34,231 nt of DNA from DATHWB01 sp041744795 (GCA_041744795.1 JBGTKD010000022.1:1-34231); one strand, 5' to 3'. Positions 15,592 to 25,400 are shown, counted from the first letter of the stretch. The notes: generated by a model not told the origin, from the sequence alone. Numbers and translations: made by a program.

Positions 15592-15620
15592 TTGGAACGG
15601 ACGCGGTCCGTCCTTACACT
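15592..15620 (+). promoter_or_regulatory. divIVA promoter with a palindromic spacer
   Basis: TTGGAA (15592-15597) and TACACT (15615-15620) are separated by 17 nt, a good vegetative sigma-factor promoter, 29 nt before the divIVA ATG. The spacer contains ACGGAC-GCG-GTCCGT (15597-15611), a perfect 6-bp inverted repeat that could be an operator. Confidence 0.6.
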
Positions 15621-15649
15621 CCGTCCACGAAACCGGGGAAGACATAAAC

Positions 15650-16453
15650 ATGCCTCTGACACCGATCGACGTCCAACAGAAGACCTTCGGAACGGCGCTA
15701 CGCGGTTACGACCTTGATGAGGTCGACGACTTCCTTGATGAAGTGGTCACATCTCTCAAGGATTACGAGCAGCGCCTGCGCGACGCACAGGAACGTATCG
15801 CCACCCTCGAGGTAGAAGTAACCGACCGCGGGGATGCGGAAGGGGCGATCGCTCGGGCCTTGGTGGCCGCCCAGCGCTCCGCCGACTCGATCATCGTCGA
15901 GGCCCGGTCAGAGGCGGATCAGATCAGGGCCGGCGCCCAATCGGAGGTCGCAGAACTCGTCAGGGCCAGCGACGCCGAGAGGGCCGATGCTTTGGCCGAA
16001 ATCGACCGTGTCCGCAGCGTTGTCTCCGACCTCCGAGCGCGTTTAGCCGACTTGGGTGCGACTGTCGGTGGCACCCTGGATGAGGCCGAAGCCGAGATTT
16101 CTGCCGCGGCGGTGTATCTCGAACCCGAGGAGTCCGTCGAGGCTGCGGTGGCCCAGGCCGAGGAGGCTCAGCCGCAATGGGATCAGCCCGATGAACTGCA
16201 AGTCGTAGCCGACTCCGAAGATCACGACGATGAAGAAGACGAGGACGACATCAGCTACGACGCCAGCCACGACGCCCGTGTCGAGTCCGAGGACTCCGAC
16301 GATTCCGACGATTCCGACGATTCCGACGATGAAGAAGACGAGGACGACGAGGACGACGACGACGACGACGAGGCAGATGATGGCCTACCCGACTGGGCTA
16401 CCTCGGAAATAGATGACGAGGACCAACCGGTCCGGCCGTGGGAAGTCGGCTGA
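15650..16453 (+). CDS. divIVA: DivIVA/Wag31 polar growth and division protein with long acidic tail
   Basis: DivIVA binds curved membrane at poles and septa and recruits wall-synthesis proteins in actinobacteria. The 267 residues start with the conserved N-domain MPLTPIDVQQKTFGTALRGY, then DEVDDFLDEV and a coiled coil (about 28-165). The last third (about 188-245) is almost entirely Asp, Glu and Ser, partly encoded by 9-bp repeats, and ends in PVRPWEVG. The ATG at 15650 is chosen because it begins the conserved domain; the frame runs further up. It has its own promoter and ends 3 bp from the convergent ileS stop. Confidence 0.93.
   Translation: MPLTPIDVQQKTFGTALRGYDLDEVDDFLDEVVTSLKDYEQRLRDAQERIATLEVEVTDRGDAEGAIARALVAAQRSADSIIVEARSEADQIRAGAQSEVAELVRASDAERADALAEIDRVRSVVSDLRARLADLGATVGGTLDEAEAEISAAAVYLEPEESVEAAVAQAEEAQPQWDQPDELQVVADSEDHDDEEDEDDISYDASHDARVESEDSDDSDDSDDSDDEEDEDDEDDDDDDEADDGLPDWATSEIDDEDQPVRPWEVG
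16292..16327 (+). repeat. four 9-bp tandem repeats in divIVA
   Basis: Four head-to-tail copies of GATTCCGAC (the first is GACTCCGAC) encode Asp-Ser-Asp units. A run of GAC/GAG codons follows to about 16382. Such repeats are prone to slippage in 9-bp steps, which would change tail length without breaking the frame. Confidence 0.9.
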
Positions 16454-16456
16454 CCG

Positions 16457-19400
16457 TCAGCTTTTAGCGATCTCCAGCCTGAGGTCGAGTCCATCCGCTG
16501 GCTCGGCGGGCGGGGCACCGCCCCTTTGGACCGCACTTGCCAGGGTCTCGCCTGCGATCACGTCACCGTGACGTTCGAAGGCTGCCGCCACTGACGGGTC
16601 GTTGCTGTCCCATGTGAGCGCGATGCGATCGCTGACTGCCAGGTCGTGTTCTCTCCTCAGTCCCTGCACCCGACTGATGACCTCCCGCGCAACGCCGAGG
16701 ACAACGAGGTCGTTGTCGAGGCTGGTGTCGAGGGCCACCGCCAGGGGACCGGCGGTCTCAACAACGACACCGTCACGGGCGACACGCTGGACGAGCACGT
16801 CTTCAGCGCTGATCGTCAGGCCTTCCACTTCTAGTTGGGCACCGTCGAGGAGTCGTGAGACATCGGATGACTCGAGAGCGGCGATCGCGTTTGCGACCTC
16901 CTTCATCCGTGGGCCTAGCTGCGGCCCGAGCTTCTTGAAGTCCGCCTTACATGAGAGTTCGACCAAACCTGTCTCATCGGAAGCCACGTCCACACTGAGG
17001 ACGTTGAGTTCGTCTGCGATGAGATCGTTGTGCGCCGCCACCGCCAGCCTCACAGCCGGGTCATGGGTGAGGATCGTCACCGAGCGCAAGGGTTGACGGA
17101 CCTTCAACTCGTGCCTGCTGCGGAGGGCGTGGCCCAGGCCGACGACTTCCCTGACAACAGCCATCGATTCCTCGAGCCCCCGGTCGATCATCGACTCGTC
17201 GGCGACGGGGAAGTCACAGTGATGGACACTGCGCGGCGCCTGAGAGTCCTGGTCGGCGACCAGCGTCTGGTAGATGCGTTCGGTGATGAACGGCAGGACC
17301 GGAGCAAGCACCGTTGAGAATCTGGTCAGTACTTCATAGAGAGTCGCGAACGCAGCCAACTTGTCGCCCTCGGCGCCGGGCGTTCGGGCGGCCCAGAAAC
17401 GGCGACGTGATCGGCGGACATACCAATTGGTCAGGTCGTCGATGAAGCCGAGAGCCGGGGGGACCACGTTGTAGAGGTAGTAGCCCTCCATCTGCTCGTT
17501 GACGTCGGCGGTGAGCGATTGGATCACCGAGAGGATCCAGCGGTCCATCTCCGGCCGGTCGGCGACTGGTGGGGCAGCGGCAAGATCGGCGGTTGTGATT
17601 CCGTCGGCCTCGGCGTAAGTGGTGAAGAACGAGTACGTGTTCCACAGCGGCAACAGCACTGTCCGTACCACCTGGCGCACGCCGTCCTCGGAGAACCGCA
17701 GCGGTTCTGCCCGCAGGACAGGCGAATTGATGAGGAAAGCTCGCAGGGCGTCAGCACCTGAGGCCTCGAAGATCGTCGAAGGATCCGGGTAGTTCTTGAG
17801 GCTCTTGGACATCTTGCGTCCGTCCTCGGCGAGAATCATCCCGTTGACGACACAGTTCTTGTACGAAGGGGCGTCGAAGAGCAGCGTCGATAGGACATGG
17901 AGGGTGTAGAACCAACCTCGGGTTTGGTCGAGTCCTTCTGCGATGAACTCGGCGGGGAAAGCCTTGGCAAAGCGTTCCTGATTCTCGAACGGGTAATGAA
18001 GCTGGGCGTATGGCATCGATCCGGACTCGAACCAGCAGTCCAGGACCTCCGGGACGCGTGTCATGACCCCGTCGCTGCAATCCGGACACGCCCAGGTGAC
18101 GGGGTCGACGTAGTGGCTGTGCAAGTCGGCGAGGCGCACACCTGAGCGTTCGTACAGTTCGTCGATCGAGCCGATGCACTCGTCGTGACTGCAGGTGTCA
18201 CAGCGCCACACCGGGATGCACGAACCCCAATACCGGTTGCGACTGACCGCCCAATCTCGTGCGCCTTCGAGCCAGTTGCCGAACCGGCGCGATCCGACGT
18301 GTTCCGGCACCCAGTGCACTTCGTTATTCGTCTCCACCAGACGCTTGGTGTGATCGGCGACCTTGATGAACCAGGTAGGGATCACCTTGTAGATAAGCGG
18401 CGTGCCAGTGCGGTAGCAGAACGGATAGGAGTGTCGGATCCGCTCGTTGCGGACGAGGATGCCTTGTTCCTTGAGCAGCCCGATGAGAGTTTGATCGGCC
18501 TCTTTGATGTTGACCCGAGCGACGGGTGGGACCTCGTCGGTGAAGTTGCCCTCGGCATCGATCGGATCGACCATGACCGTTAGGCCCGCTCCCTGGATGG
18601 CAGCAAAGTCTGCTTCGCCGTATGCGGGGGCCATGTGCACGAGCCCCGTGCCTTCCTCGGTGGTCACTGTGTCGGACTCGATGACTCGGAATGCGCCGCG
18701 CTCTCGTTCGCTCTCGAAGAAGTCGAACGGGGGTCGGTAGGAGACTCCCATGATGTCGCGGCCCGTAGCGGTGGCTGCGGGGGCGGGAGCGTCCTTCCAA
18801 TAGTTTGCTACCCGGCCAGCGGCCAGCCAGAACCGGCCGTTGGCGTCGTCGATCCTCACATATTCGAGGTCCAGGCCGATAGCGATTGCCAGGTTCCCCG
18901 GCAGCGTCCACGGCGTGGTCGTCCAGATGAGCAGTTGATCGCCAGTCTCGACCGGACCCTTCCCTTCGACTACTTCCAGAGAAACGGTGATCGACGGGTC
19001 GTCGGTGTCGCGGTAGTCGAGGTTGGCTTCGAAGTTGGAGAGGGGGGTCGTTGCCCCCCAGGAGTATGGAAGAACTTTGTAGTCGTCATAGACCAAGCCC
19101 TTGTCCCAGAGCTGTTTGAAGACCCACCACACAGACTCCATGAAGTCGGTGTCCATGGTCTTGTAGTCGTCGTCCATGTCGACCCAGCGGCCCATCCGCC
19201 GCACGAGGGTCGCCCACTCGTCTGCGGTGTTCTCGACCAGCGCCCGGCAGGCTTCGTTGAAGGGACCTATGCCGAAATCGGCAATTTGTTTCGGTCCCGA
19301 GATGCCCAGTTGCCTCTCGACTTCCATCTCGATCGGAAGGCCGTGGGTGTCCCAACCGAACCGCCGTTCGACCCGGTAGCCCTTCATCGCCCAGAAGCGA

Positions 19401-19621
19401 GGGACTACGTCCTTGATGACTCCGGCGAGGATGTGGCCATAATGCGGGCTGCCGTTGGCGAACGGGGGCCCGTCGTAGAAGATGTATTCCTTTTCGGCTG
19501 GCCGCATTTCGACTTGGGTCTCGAAGGCGCCGATGCTGTCCCACAGGTCGAGAATCTCGCGCTCCATCGACGGAAGGTCGGTGTGCGGATCGACCCGCGT
19601 GAAATCAGACTTCTTGGACAT
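16457..19621 (-). CDS. ileS: isoleucyl-tRNA synthetase, long (type 2) form
   Basis: A class I synthetase that charges tRNA-Ile and edits mischarged valine. The 1054 residues carry the HIGH-like H60-Y-G-H63, the KMSKS loop at 603-607, the CP1 editing domain between them, and a C-terminal anticodon-binding region. Length and the KMSKSLKNYPDP context fit the type 2, eukaryote-like group that actinobacteria usually carry; members are often naturally less sensitive to mupirocin. The ATG at 19621 gives the expected N-terminus. There is no Shine-Dalgarno sequence but a TATCCT 9 nt upstream. The short upstream region shows no T-box. Confidence 0.97.
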   Translation of the reverse strand: MSKKSDFTRVDPHTDLPSMEREILDLWDSIGAFETQVEMRPAEKEYIFYDGPPFANGSPHYGHILAGVIKDVVPRFWAMKGYRVERRFGWDTHGLPIEMEVERQLGISGPKQIADFGIGPFNEACRALVENTADEWATLVRRMGRWVDMDDDYKTMDTDFMESVWWVFKQLWDKGLVYDDYKVLPYSWGATTPLSNFEANLDYRDTDDPSITVSLEVVEGKGPVETGDQLLIWTTTPWTLPGNLAIAIGLDLEYVRIDDANGRFWLAAGRVANYWKDAPAPAATATGRDIMGVSYRPPFDFFESERERGAFRVIESDTVTTEEGTGLVHMAPAYGEADFAAIQGAGLTVMVDPIDAEGNFTDEVPPVARVNIKEADQTLIGLLKEQGILVRNERIRHSYPFCYRTGTPLIYKVIPTWFIKVADHTKRLVETNNEVHWVPEHVGSRRFGNWLEGARDWAVSRNRYWGSCIPVWRCDTCSHDECIGSIDELYERSGVRLADLHSHYVDPVTWACPDCSDGVMTRVPEVLDCWFESGSMPYAQLHYPFENQERFAKAFPAEFIAEGLDQTRGWFYTLHVLSTLLFDAPSYKNCVVNGMILAEDGRKMSKSLKNYPDPSTIFEASGADALRAFLINSPVLRAEPLRFSEDGVRQVVRTVLLPLWNTYSFFTTYAEADGITTADLAAAPPVADRPEMDRWILSVIQSLTADVNEQMEGYYLYNVVPPALGFIDDLTNWYVRRSRRRFWAARTPGAEGDKLAAFATLYEVLTRFSTVLAPVLPFITERIYQTLVADQDSQAPRSVHHCDFPVADESMIDRGLEESMAVVREVVGLGHALRSRHELKVRQPLRSVTILTHDPAVRLAVAAHNDLIADELNVLSVDVASDETGLVELSCKADFKKLGPQLGPRMKEVANAIAALESSDVSRLLDGAQLEVEGLTISAEDVLVQRVARDGVVVETAGPLAVALDTSLDNDLVVLGVAREVISRVQGLRREHDLAVSDRIALTWDSNDPSVAAAFERHGDVIAGETLASAVQRGGAPPAEPADGLDLRLEIAKS

Positions 19622-19630
19622 CGGACCGAA

Positions 19631-19636
19631 AGGATA
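19631..19636 (-). promoter_or_regulatory. -10-like TATCCT before ileS
   Basis: On the minus strand TATCCT ends 9 nt before the ileS ATG and no Shine-Dalgarno sequence is present. Transcription would start within a few bases of the start codon. The -35 region is not recognisable. Confidence 0.4.
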
Positions 19637-19771
19637 CGCCCCTCCCCACCCGAATAACCCAATCCGCGTTTTGAGCGCAAGAACGGCGCGAAAATGCACC
19701 GTTCTGCACGGTAGAAGTGGCTCCGATGCCTCGCTAGGAACGCGACTTGGGGGATTGCGGGGGGGAACGGC

Positions 19772-19777
19772 TAACGT
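19772..19777 (+). promoter_or_regulatory. -10-like TAACGT before the dksA-type gene
   Basis: TAACGT lies 11 nt before the ATG at 19789, with no ribosome-binding site between. It implies a leader of only about 4-5 nt. The 167-nt divergent spacer (19622-19788) also holds an inverted repeat GAACGG/CCGTTC (19681-19686, 19699-19704); nothing else is evident in it. Confidence 0.35.
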
Positions 19778-19788
19778 TTCGGTCCGCC

Positions 19789-20160
19789 ATGGCCCGTGCA
19801 CTTGCAAAATCCACAATCAAGAAGTTCCAGACCCAGCTCGAAGAAGAACGCGAGCGGCTGACTGCTGTGATCGTGGAGCACGAGAAGGAGATGGAGGACG
19901 CCCGGAACTCCGAGACTGCAGCCGATCGCAGTTCCGATCCGGAGAACGCCGACGCCGGTTCCATGCGTCTCGAGTACGCAAAGGAACTGTCGATCGAGCG
20001 CAACGCGTCCGACCTGCTCCACAAAGTCGAGCACGCGCTGCGAAGAATCGAAGCGGGCCAGTACGGCGTGTGCGAGGTGTGCGGCACGGCCATCCCGATG
20101 GAGCGGCTCGAGGTATTGCCCTACGCCACCACGTGCGTGACGTGCGCGTCCAGGACCTAA
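19789..20160 (+). CDS. TraR/DksA-type C4 zinc-finger protein
   Basis: A 123-residue protein with a long N-terminal coiled coil (about 6-90) and a C-terminal four-cysteine zinc finger (C95, C98, C116, C119). This matches DksA/TraR proteins, which enter the RNA polymerase secondary channel. The region between the helices has several acidic residues (DRSSDPENADAGS), as at the DksA coiled-coil tip. A homologue occupies the same place between ileS and lspA in other actinobacteria. The ATG at 19789 is chosen by domain start; its target promoters are unknown. Confidence 0.88.
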   Translation: MARALAKSTIKKFQTQLEEERERLTAVIVEHEKEMEDARNSETAADRSSDPENADAGSMRLEYAKELSIERNASDLLHKVEHALRRIEAGQYGVCEVCGTAIPMERLEVLPYATTCVTCASRT

Positions 20161-20615
20161 GGCGTCACCGGCTTATAACGCTTCTCGCCATTGCGACGAC
20201 AGTCGTAACGGTTGACCAACTGACGAAGGTCTGGGCCGAGAGAACGTTCCAGGGCCGCACCGTCGAGATCATCCCTGTAATTCTCAACTTCACGTTCACC
20301 GAGAACACCGGAGCCGCATTCTCCTTCTTCCGCGACGCCGGCACCTTTCTATCCCTCGCCGCCTTCGTGGCGGTCGGCGTGATAGTCGTTTCCGCCTGGA
20401 ACCCCCGACCTCTCTTCGAGATCATCGGTCTGGGTCTCATCGGGGGAGGAGCTATTGGCAACCTCGTCGACCGCCTCACACGCGGCGACGCCACGTTCGA
20501 CGGCCCGGTCATCGACTGGATTCAGCTCCCCAACTTCCCGGTCTTCAACCTGGCAGACACCGCCATCACTTTCGGGGTGGCCGTTCTCATCATTGGCTCA
20601 TGGCGCAACCGCTGA
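20142..20615 (+). CDS. lspA: lipoprotein signal peptidase LspA (signal peptidase II)
   Basis: An integral-membrane aspartic protease that removes signal peptides from diacylated prolipoproteins. The 157 residues contain DQLTK (25-29), four membrane segments, and the two catalytic aspartates D110 (GNLVDR) and D139 (NLADTAI). The start must lie inside the previous gene. I choose GTG 20142; GTG 20133 is also in frame and adds three residues. It overlaps the dksA-type gene by 19 bp and rluD by 16 bp, so the three are probably one transcript. Confidence 0.93.
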   Translation: MRVQDLRRHRLITLLAIATTVVTVDQLTKVWAERTFQGRTVEIIPVILNFTFTENTGAAFSFFRDAGTFLSLAAFVAVGVIVVSAWNPRPLFEIIGLGLIGGGAIGNLVDRLTRGDATFDGPVIDWIQLPNFPVFNLADTAITFGVAVLIIGSWRNR

Positions 20616-21517
20616 GCTTCGAGATTCCCGAGGATCTCGGCGGCGAGCGGGTCGACAGGGTCGTCGCCGTCCTCGGCGACATGGCCCGTTCCGAGGCGCG
20701 TACTTACGTAGACGCTGGCCTGGTGGAAGTCGACGGTGAGACTGCTGCGGCCAAGACCCGGGTGACGGCAGGCTCGGCAATCAGCTTTCCCAAAGCGGCC
20801 GACCCCGTGGTTCTAGCTGCGGAAGCGGTGGACTTCGGGATCCTGTACGAGGATGAGCACGTGGTCGTGATCGACAAACCAGCCGGTCTGGTGGTGCATC
20901 CGGGGGCGGGGAGGGCGACAGGCACTCTCGCCGGTGGGCTGCTCGACCGTTATCCCGAGATCGACGGGGTCGGTCAGCCGGGCCGCTGGGGACTGGTGCA
21001 CAGACTCGACCGAGAAACGTCCGGAGCGCTTCTTGTCGGTCGGACCGCTGAGGCACACGACGGTCTGGTCGACGCTTTGCGGGCGCGTGATATTTCTCGT
21101 GAGTACGTGACCCTCGTGCGGGGTTTGTTCGATCTCCCACTGGGGACCGTCGACGCTCCCATCGGGCGTGATCCCAACCGGCCCCGCCGCCAGGCGATGA
21201 TCCCCACCGGTCGGAGGGCAGTCACCCACTATCGGATGACCCGTCAGTGGGACAAGCCTGGCGTGGCCGAACTGGGAGTCGAGCTTGAAACCGGTCGCAC
21301 CCATCAGATACGCGTCCATCTCGCTGGCATCGGCCATCCCGTGGTCGGCGATCGGGTATACGGCGGGCGTGATCCCGTGCCAGTTCCCCGCCTCTTCCTG
21401 CATGCGGCCGCCCTCCGGTTCACCCATCCAGTATCCGGTGAGGAGATGTCGGTGAAATCTCCACTCCCTGCTGACCTGGCTGGCGTCCTTGACGGCCTGG
21501 CCGAGTCCTCGGACTAA
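20600..21517 (+). CDS. rluD: RluD-family 23S rRNA pseudouridine synthase
   Basis: Converts uridines in 23S rRNA to pseudouridine. The 305 residues have an N-terminal S4-like RNA-binding domain (about 13-75) and a RluA-family catalytic domain with HRLDRETSG, in which D137 is the catalytic aspartate, DKPAGLVVHPG, and GRTHQIRVHLAGIGHPVVGD. Full-length and unremarkable. The exact target uridines cannot be read from the sequence; RluD is the best family match and this position next to lspA is common. Confidence 0.92.
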   Translation: MAQPLSFEIPEDLGGERVDRVVAVLGDMARSEARTYVDAGLVEVDGETAAAKTRVTAGSAISFPKAADPVVLAAEAVDFGILYEDEHVVVIDKPAGLVVHPGAGRATGTLAGGLLDRYPEIDGVGQPGRWGLVHRLDRETSGALLVGRTAEAHDGLVDALRARDISREYVTLVRGLFDLPLGTVDAPIGRDPNRPRRQAMIPTGRRAVTHYRMTRQWDKPGVAELGVELETGRTHQIRVHLAGIGHPVVGDRVYGGRDPVPVPRLFLHAAALRFTHPVSGEEMSVKSPLPADLAGVLDGLAESSD

Positions 21518-21531
21518 GCCGTGATGTCAGA

Positions 21532-21537
21532 TACGGT
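21532..21537 (+). promoter_or_regulatory. -10-like TACGGT before the rhomboid gene
   Basis: TACGGT ends 6 nt before the ATG at 21544, the spacing expected if transcription starts at the A of the start codon. No Shine-Dalgarno sequence is present. Confidence 0.45.
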
Positions 21538-21543
21538 TCCCGA

Positions 21544-22380
21544 ATGACAGCTCCCGACCAGAGCCAGGTCTGTTACAACCACCCGGATCGGCCCACGGGA
21601 CTCTCCTGCACCGAGTGTGGTAGGCCGATCTGTGGCGCCTGTTCGGTGGAAGCCAGCGTCGGACAGCGCTGTCCCGAATGTGTACGCCGGGCAGGAGGCA
21701 CGACGCAGGTCGTTCGCGCGCCGGACATCAAGCGCGGCGTGATGTCCGGTTCAACCCCGGTCATCTCGACGATCATCGGTGTGACTGTTGCCCTGGCTGC
21801 CCTGCGCTTCCTGTCCATCGACGCCTGGTCGTCGGTAGCCGAGTACCTCGCACTCGTGAACTTCCTGGTGGCAGACGGCGAGTGGTGGCGCATGTTCACT
21901 GTCGTGCTCGTCCACGCAGGCGGACTCACCCACATCCTCTTCAACATGTGGGCGTTGTATGCCCTCGGCCCGCAGGTCGAAAAGGAAGTGGGGGCCGGCT
22001 CCTTCCTCGCCCTCTACCTGGCGACGGCCGCAGCGGGCAGCGCCCTGGCTTTCCACCTCGGTGAGTTGTCCGACGTCAGCGTCGGGGCTTCGGGAGCGAT
22101 CTTCGGACTGTTCGGTGTTTGGTTGTCCTCCGCGGTACGCCGCCGCAAAACGATGGTCGGCAGAGCGATCCTCAACCAACTCGGCTTTCTGCTTGCGATC
22201 AACGCCGCCATCCCCTTCTTCATACGCAACGTCTCGTGGCAGGGACATCTCGGCGGTCTCATCGGCGGGTTCGCCCTCGGGTGGGTCTGGTCCACGATGC
22301 GGGGTCCCAACGCTGCGTCACAGCGCATCGCTTCCGCCGCGGTCCTCGCCGTTGTCGCCGTGTTGAGCGTCCTCATCTGA
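21544..22380 (+). CDS. rhomboid intramembrane serine protease with N-terminal zinc-binding domain
   Basis: A 278-residue rhomboid protease. An N-terminal cytoplasmic zinc-finger-like segment has C10, H13, C22, C25, C30, C33, C43 and C46, similar to a B-box. It is followed by about six membrane helices. The catalytic serine is S183 in GASGAIFG and the histidine H235 in WQGHLGG; the HxxxN motif reads HILFNMWALYALG. All catalytic residues look intact. Substrates are unknown. It follows rluD by 26 nt but has its own possible leaderless promoter, so it may be an independent unit. Confidence 0.9.
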   Translation: MTAPDQSQVCYNHPDRPTGLSCTECGRPICGACSVEASVGQRCPECVRRAGGTTQVVRAPDIKRGVMSGSTPVISTIIGVTVALAALRFLSIDAWSSVAEYLALVNFLVADGEWWRMFTVVLVHAGGLTHILFNMWALYALGPQVEKEVGAGSFLALYLATAAAGSALAFHLGELSDVSVGASGAIFGLFGVWLSSAVRRRKTMVGRAILNQLGFLLAINAAIPFFIRNVSWQGHLGGLIGGFALGWVWSTMRGPNAASQRIASAAVLAVVAVLSVLI

Positions 22381-22420
22381 GGGCTGATTTCGCGGCGTGG
22401 TCGGCGCCTCGTCGCGGCAC

Positions 22421-22426
22421 TATGTT
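22421..22426 (+). promoter_or_regulatory. -10-like TATGTT upstream of dnaE
   Basis: TATGTT lies 36 nt before the dnaE GTG, with only a weak -35 (TGGTCG, 17 nt upstream). Unlike the neighbouring leaderless candidates, dnaE has a real leader and a GGAGG ribosome-binding site (22454-22458). Confidence 0.35.
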
Positions 22427-22462
22427 GGGGACCGAATCACACGGGTGTCATTCGGAGGGTCG

Positions 22463-25400
22463 GTGACAGACAAGTCGTTCGTTCATCTTCACACGCACAC
22501 CGAGTTCTCGATGCTCGACGGTGCGGCGAAGGTCGACGACGTGATGGCCGCAGCGGTTGCCGACGGCCAGCCTGCCGTCGGGATCACCGACCATGGAGTG
22601 CTCTACGGCGTGGTCGATTTCTATCGGGCGGCCCACCGGGCGGGCATCAACCCGGTGATCGGGATCGAGGCTTACACAACGCCTGGATCCAGGTTCGATC
22701 GGCCTCCCCGCAGCCAGAACGTTCGCCACCACATGTTGCTGTTCGCCGAGAGTGACACTGGCTACCGCAACCTCATGCACCTTTCCTCGAAGGCTTTCTT
22801 GGAGGGTTACTACTACAAGCCGCGTATGGACAAGGCCCTGCTGGCCGAGCACTCGGCGGGGATCATCGCCACTTCCGGATGCCTGGGCGGTGAGGTTCCC
22901 CAGCTCCTCGCTCCTGACGGCTGGCGAGAGGAGGGCAACCAGGGCGCGGTACGCGATTTCGACGCCGCAGTTCGCACGGCCGCGATGTATCAGGACATCT
23001 TCGGCAAGGACAACTACTTCATCGAGCTGCAGGATCACGGCATCGAATCCCAGCAGCGGATCCTGGGAGACCTGGTCGAGATCGCCCGCCGCATCGGAGC
23101 ACCGCTGCTGGCCACGAACGACCTCCACTACACCTACAAGCACGAGTTCGAGGCGCACGACGTTCTGTTGTGTATTCAGACTGGCGCGACCATCGACGAA
23201 CCGAACCGGTTCCAATTCGAAGGCGACCAGTTCTATCTCAAACCGGCTGTCGAAATGCGGGCGTTGTTTCCCGACGACCTCTACCCGGACGCCTGTGACA
23301 ACAGTCTGCTCATCGCCGAACGGGCCGATGTGTGGCTTGACTTCGACCAGATCCACCTGCCTGCATTCCCCGTGCCCACCGGTGAGACCGAGGTCACCTA
23401 TCTGGAGACCCTGGTGCGCCAGGGGGCGAGGGATCGTTACGGCGATTCGATCACCCCGGAGATCGACGAGCGGATACGCCACGAGCTGAAGGTGATCGAG
23501 GAGATGGGCTTTCCCGCCTACTTCCTGATCGTCTGGGATCTGATCCGCCACGCCCGTGAACACCGCATCAGAACCGGTCCGGGTCGTGGCTCAGCTGCGG
23601 GATCGATCGTGGCGTACTGCCTTCGGATCACCGATCTGGACCCTCTGGCTTACGGGATGATCTTCGAGCGGTTCCTCAACCCTGGTCGCAAGGAGATGCC
23701 GGACATCGACATGGACTTCGACGAGCGCTACCGCGGCGAGATGATCCGCTATGCCGCCGAGAAGTACGGCTCGGACCATGTTGCCCAGATCATCACTTTC
23801 TCGACCATCAAGGGGAAGCAGGCGATTCGCGATGCCGCCAGGGTCTTTGGTTACCCGTACTCCTTGGGTGACAGGGTGGCCAAGCTCATGCCGCCCGCCA
23901 TCCTCGGCAGGGACATTTCACTCGCCCAATGCCTGACTCCGCCGGATGACGAGGCGGATTCGGCGCTGCGTGACCAGTACAACAACGCCGCCGGGCTGCG
24001 GGAGGCTTACGGAGCCGAGCCAGAAGTCACTCGAATTCTCGATGCCGCCCTCGGCCTCGAGGGTCTACGTCGCCAAGACTCGATCCATGCGGCGGCGGTG
24101 GTCATCACCCCGCGTCCGCTCACCGATGTCATTCCGATCCAGCAGAAGGGCGAGGACTCCGAGGTCGTCACCCAGTACGAAATGCACGGGATCGAGTCGA
24201 TGGGCCTCCTCAAGATGGACTTCCTCGGCCTGCGAAACCTCTCCACGATCGAGCGGACCCTGGAACTCGTCGAACAGTCCCGCGGCACGCGGGTGGACAT
24301 CGACAACGTTCCCCTGGATGACGAGAAGACCTTCGAACTGATCAGGGCCGCCGACACGATCGGCGTCTTCCAGTTGGAGGGTTCGGCGATGCGGTCGCTG
24401 ATCCGAGCGCTGGAGCCGACCCTGTTCGATCACATCGTCGCCGTCAACGCCCTCTATCGCCCGGGTCCGATGGGCTTGAACATGCACTACGAGTACGCCG
24501 ACCGCAAGAACGGTCGCAAAGAGGTCGCATACCCCCATCCGGCGTTGCGACCGTTCCTCGAGTCGACCTACGGGATCATCACTTACCAGGAACAGGTGAT
24601 GCAGGTCGGTAGGGAGATGGCCGGCTATTCGATGGCTGAAGCGGACAACCTCCTCAAGGAGATGGGCAAGAAGATCAAGTCGGTGATGAACGCCGAGAAG
24701 GAGAAGTTTGTCGCAGGCTGTGTCTCCCAGGGCCATCCCGAACAGTTGGGTCGCGACCTGTGGGATGCCGTCGAGCCTTTCGCCGGTTACGGCTTCAACC
24801 TGTCCCATTCGGCGTGTTACGCCTACGTCGCCTTTCAGACCGCCTACCTCAAGGCTCACTTCCCCGCCGAGTACATGGCTGCCCTCCTCACCGCCACGAA
24901 AAAGGACAAGGACCGCACTGCCATCTATCTGAACGAATGTCGCCGGATGGGCGTCGAGGTGCTGGTGCCCGACGTCAACGAATCGGACGTGGACTTCACG
25001 GTCGCCAACGGCAAGGTCCGGTTCGGGATGAGCGCGGTCCGCAACGTCGGCGAGGGAGTCGTCGAACGAATTGTGGCCGGTCGGGCAGACGGGCCGTATG
25101 TCGACTTTGCGGACTTCTGTGAACGCGTCGACCTCGACGCCCTCAACAAGCGGACTATCGAGTCCCTCATCAAAGCGGGCGGCTTCGACTCTCTCGGTTA
25201 TGCCCGCAAGAGCCTCCTGTTCCGTTTCGAGGAGATCCTCGACGCGATCACCGCCCGCCGTCGCAACGAGGACATGGGTCAGTACTCGCTCTTCGGCGGT
25301 GAAGAAGTGGGAGGCGACGGAGTCAGTTACGAGGTCGAGGATGACGAGTGGGGCCAGCGGATCAAGCTCGGTTTCGAAAAGGAAATGCTCGGGCTTTACG

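Noticed and set aside
16292..16382. Short regular repeats that might suggest a CRISPR or other array
   Set aside because: The units are 9 bp or triplets, without spacers, and stay in frame within divIVA as Asp/Ser/Glu codons.
18635..19657. A 340-codon frame opposite the start of ileS
   Set aside because: The minus strand encodes the HIGH region and editing domain of IleRS here; the plus-strand product has no recognisable feature.
19622..19788. Possible T-box leader upstream of ileS
   Set aside because: The region is only 167 nt, shows no T-box consensus or specifier stem, and a -10-like element sits 9 nt from the start codon.
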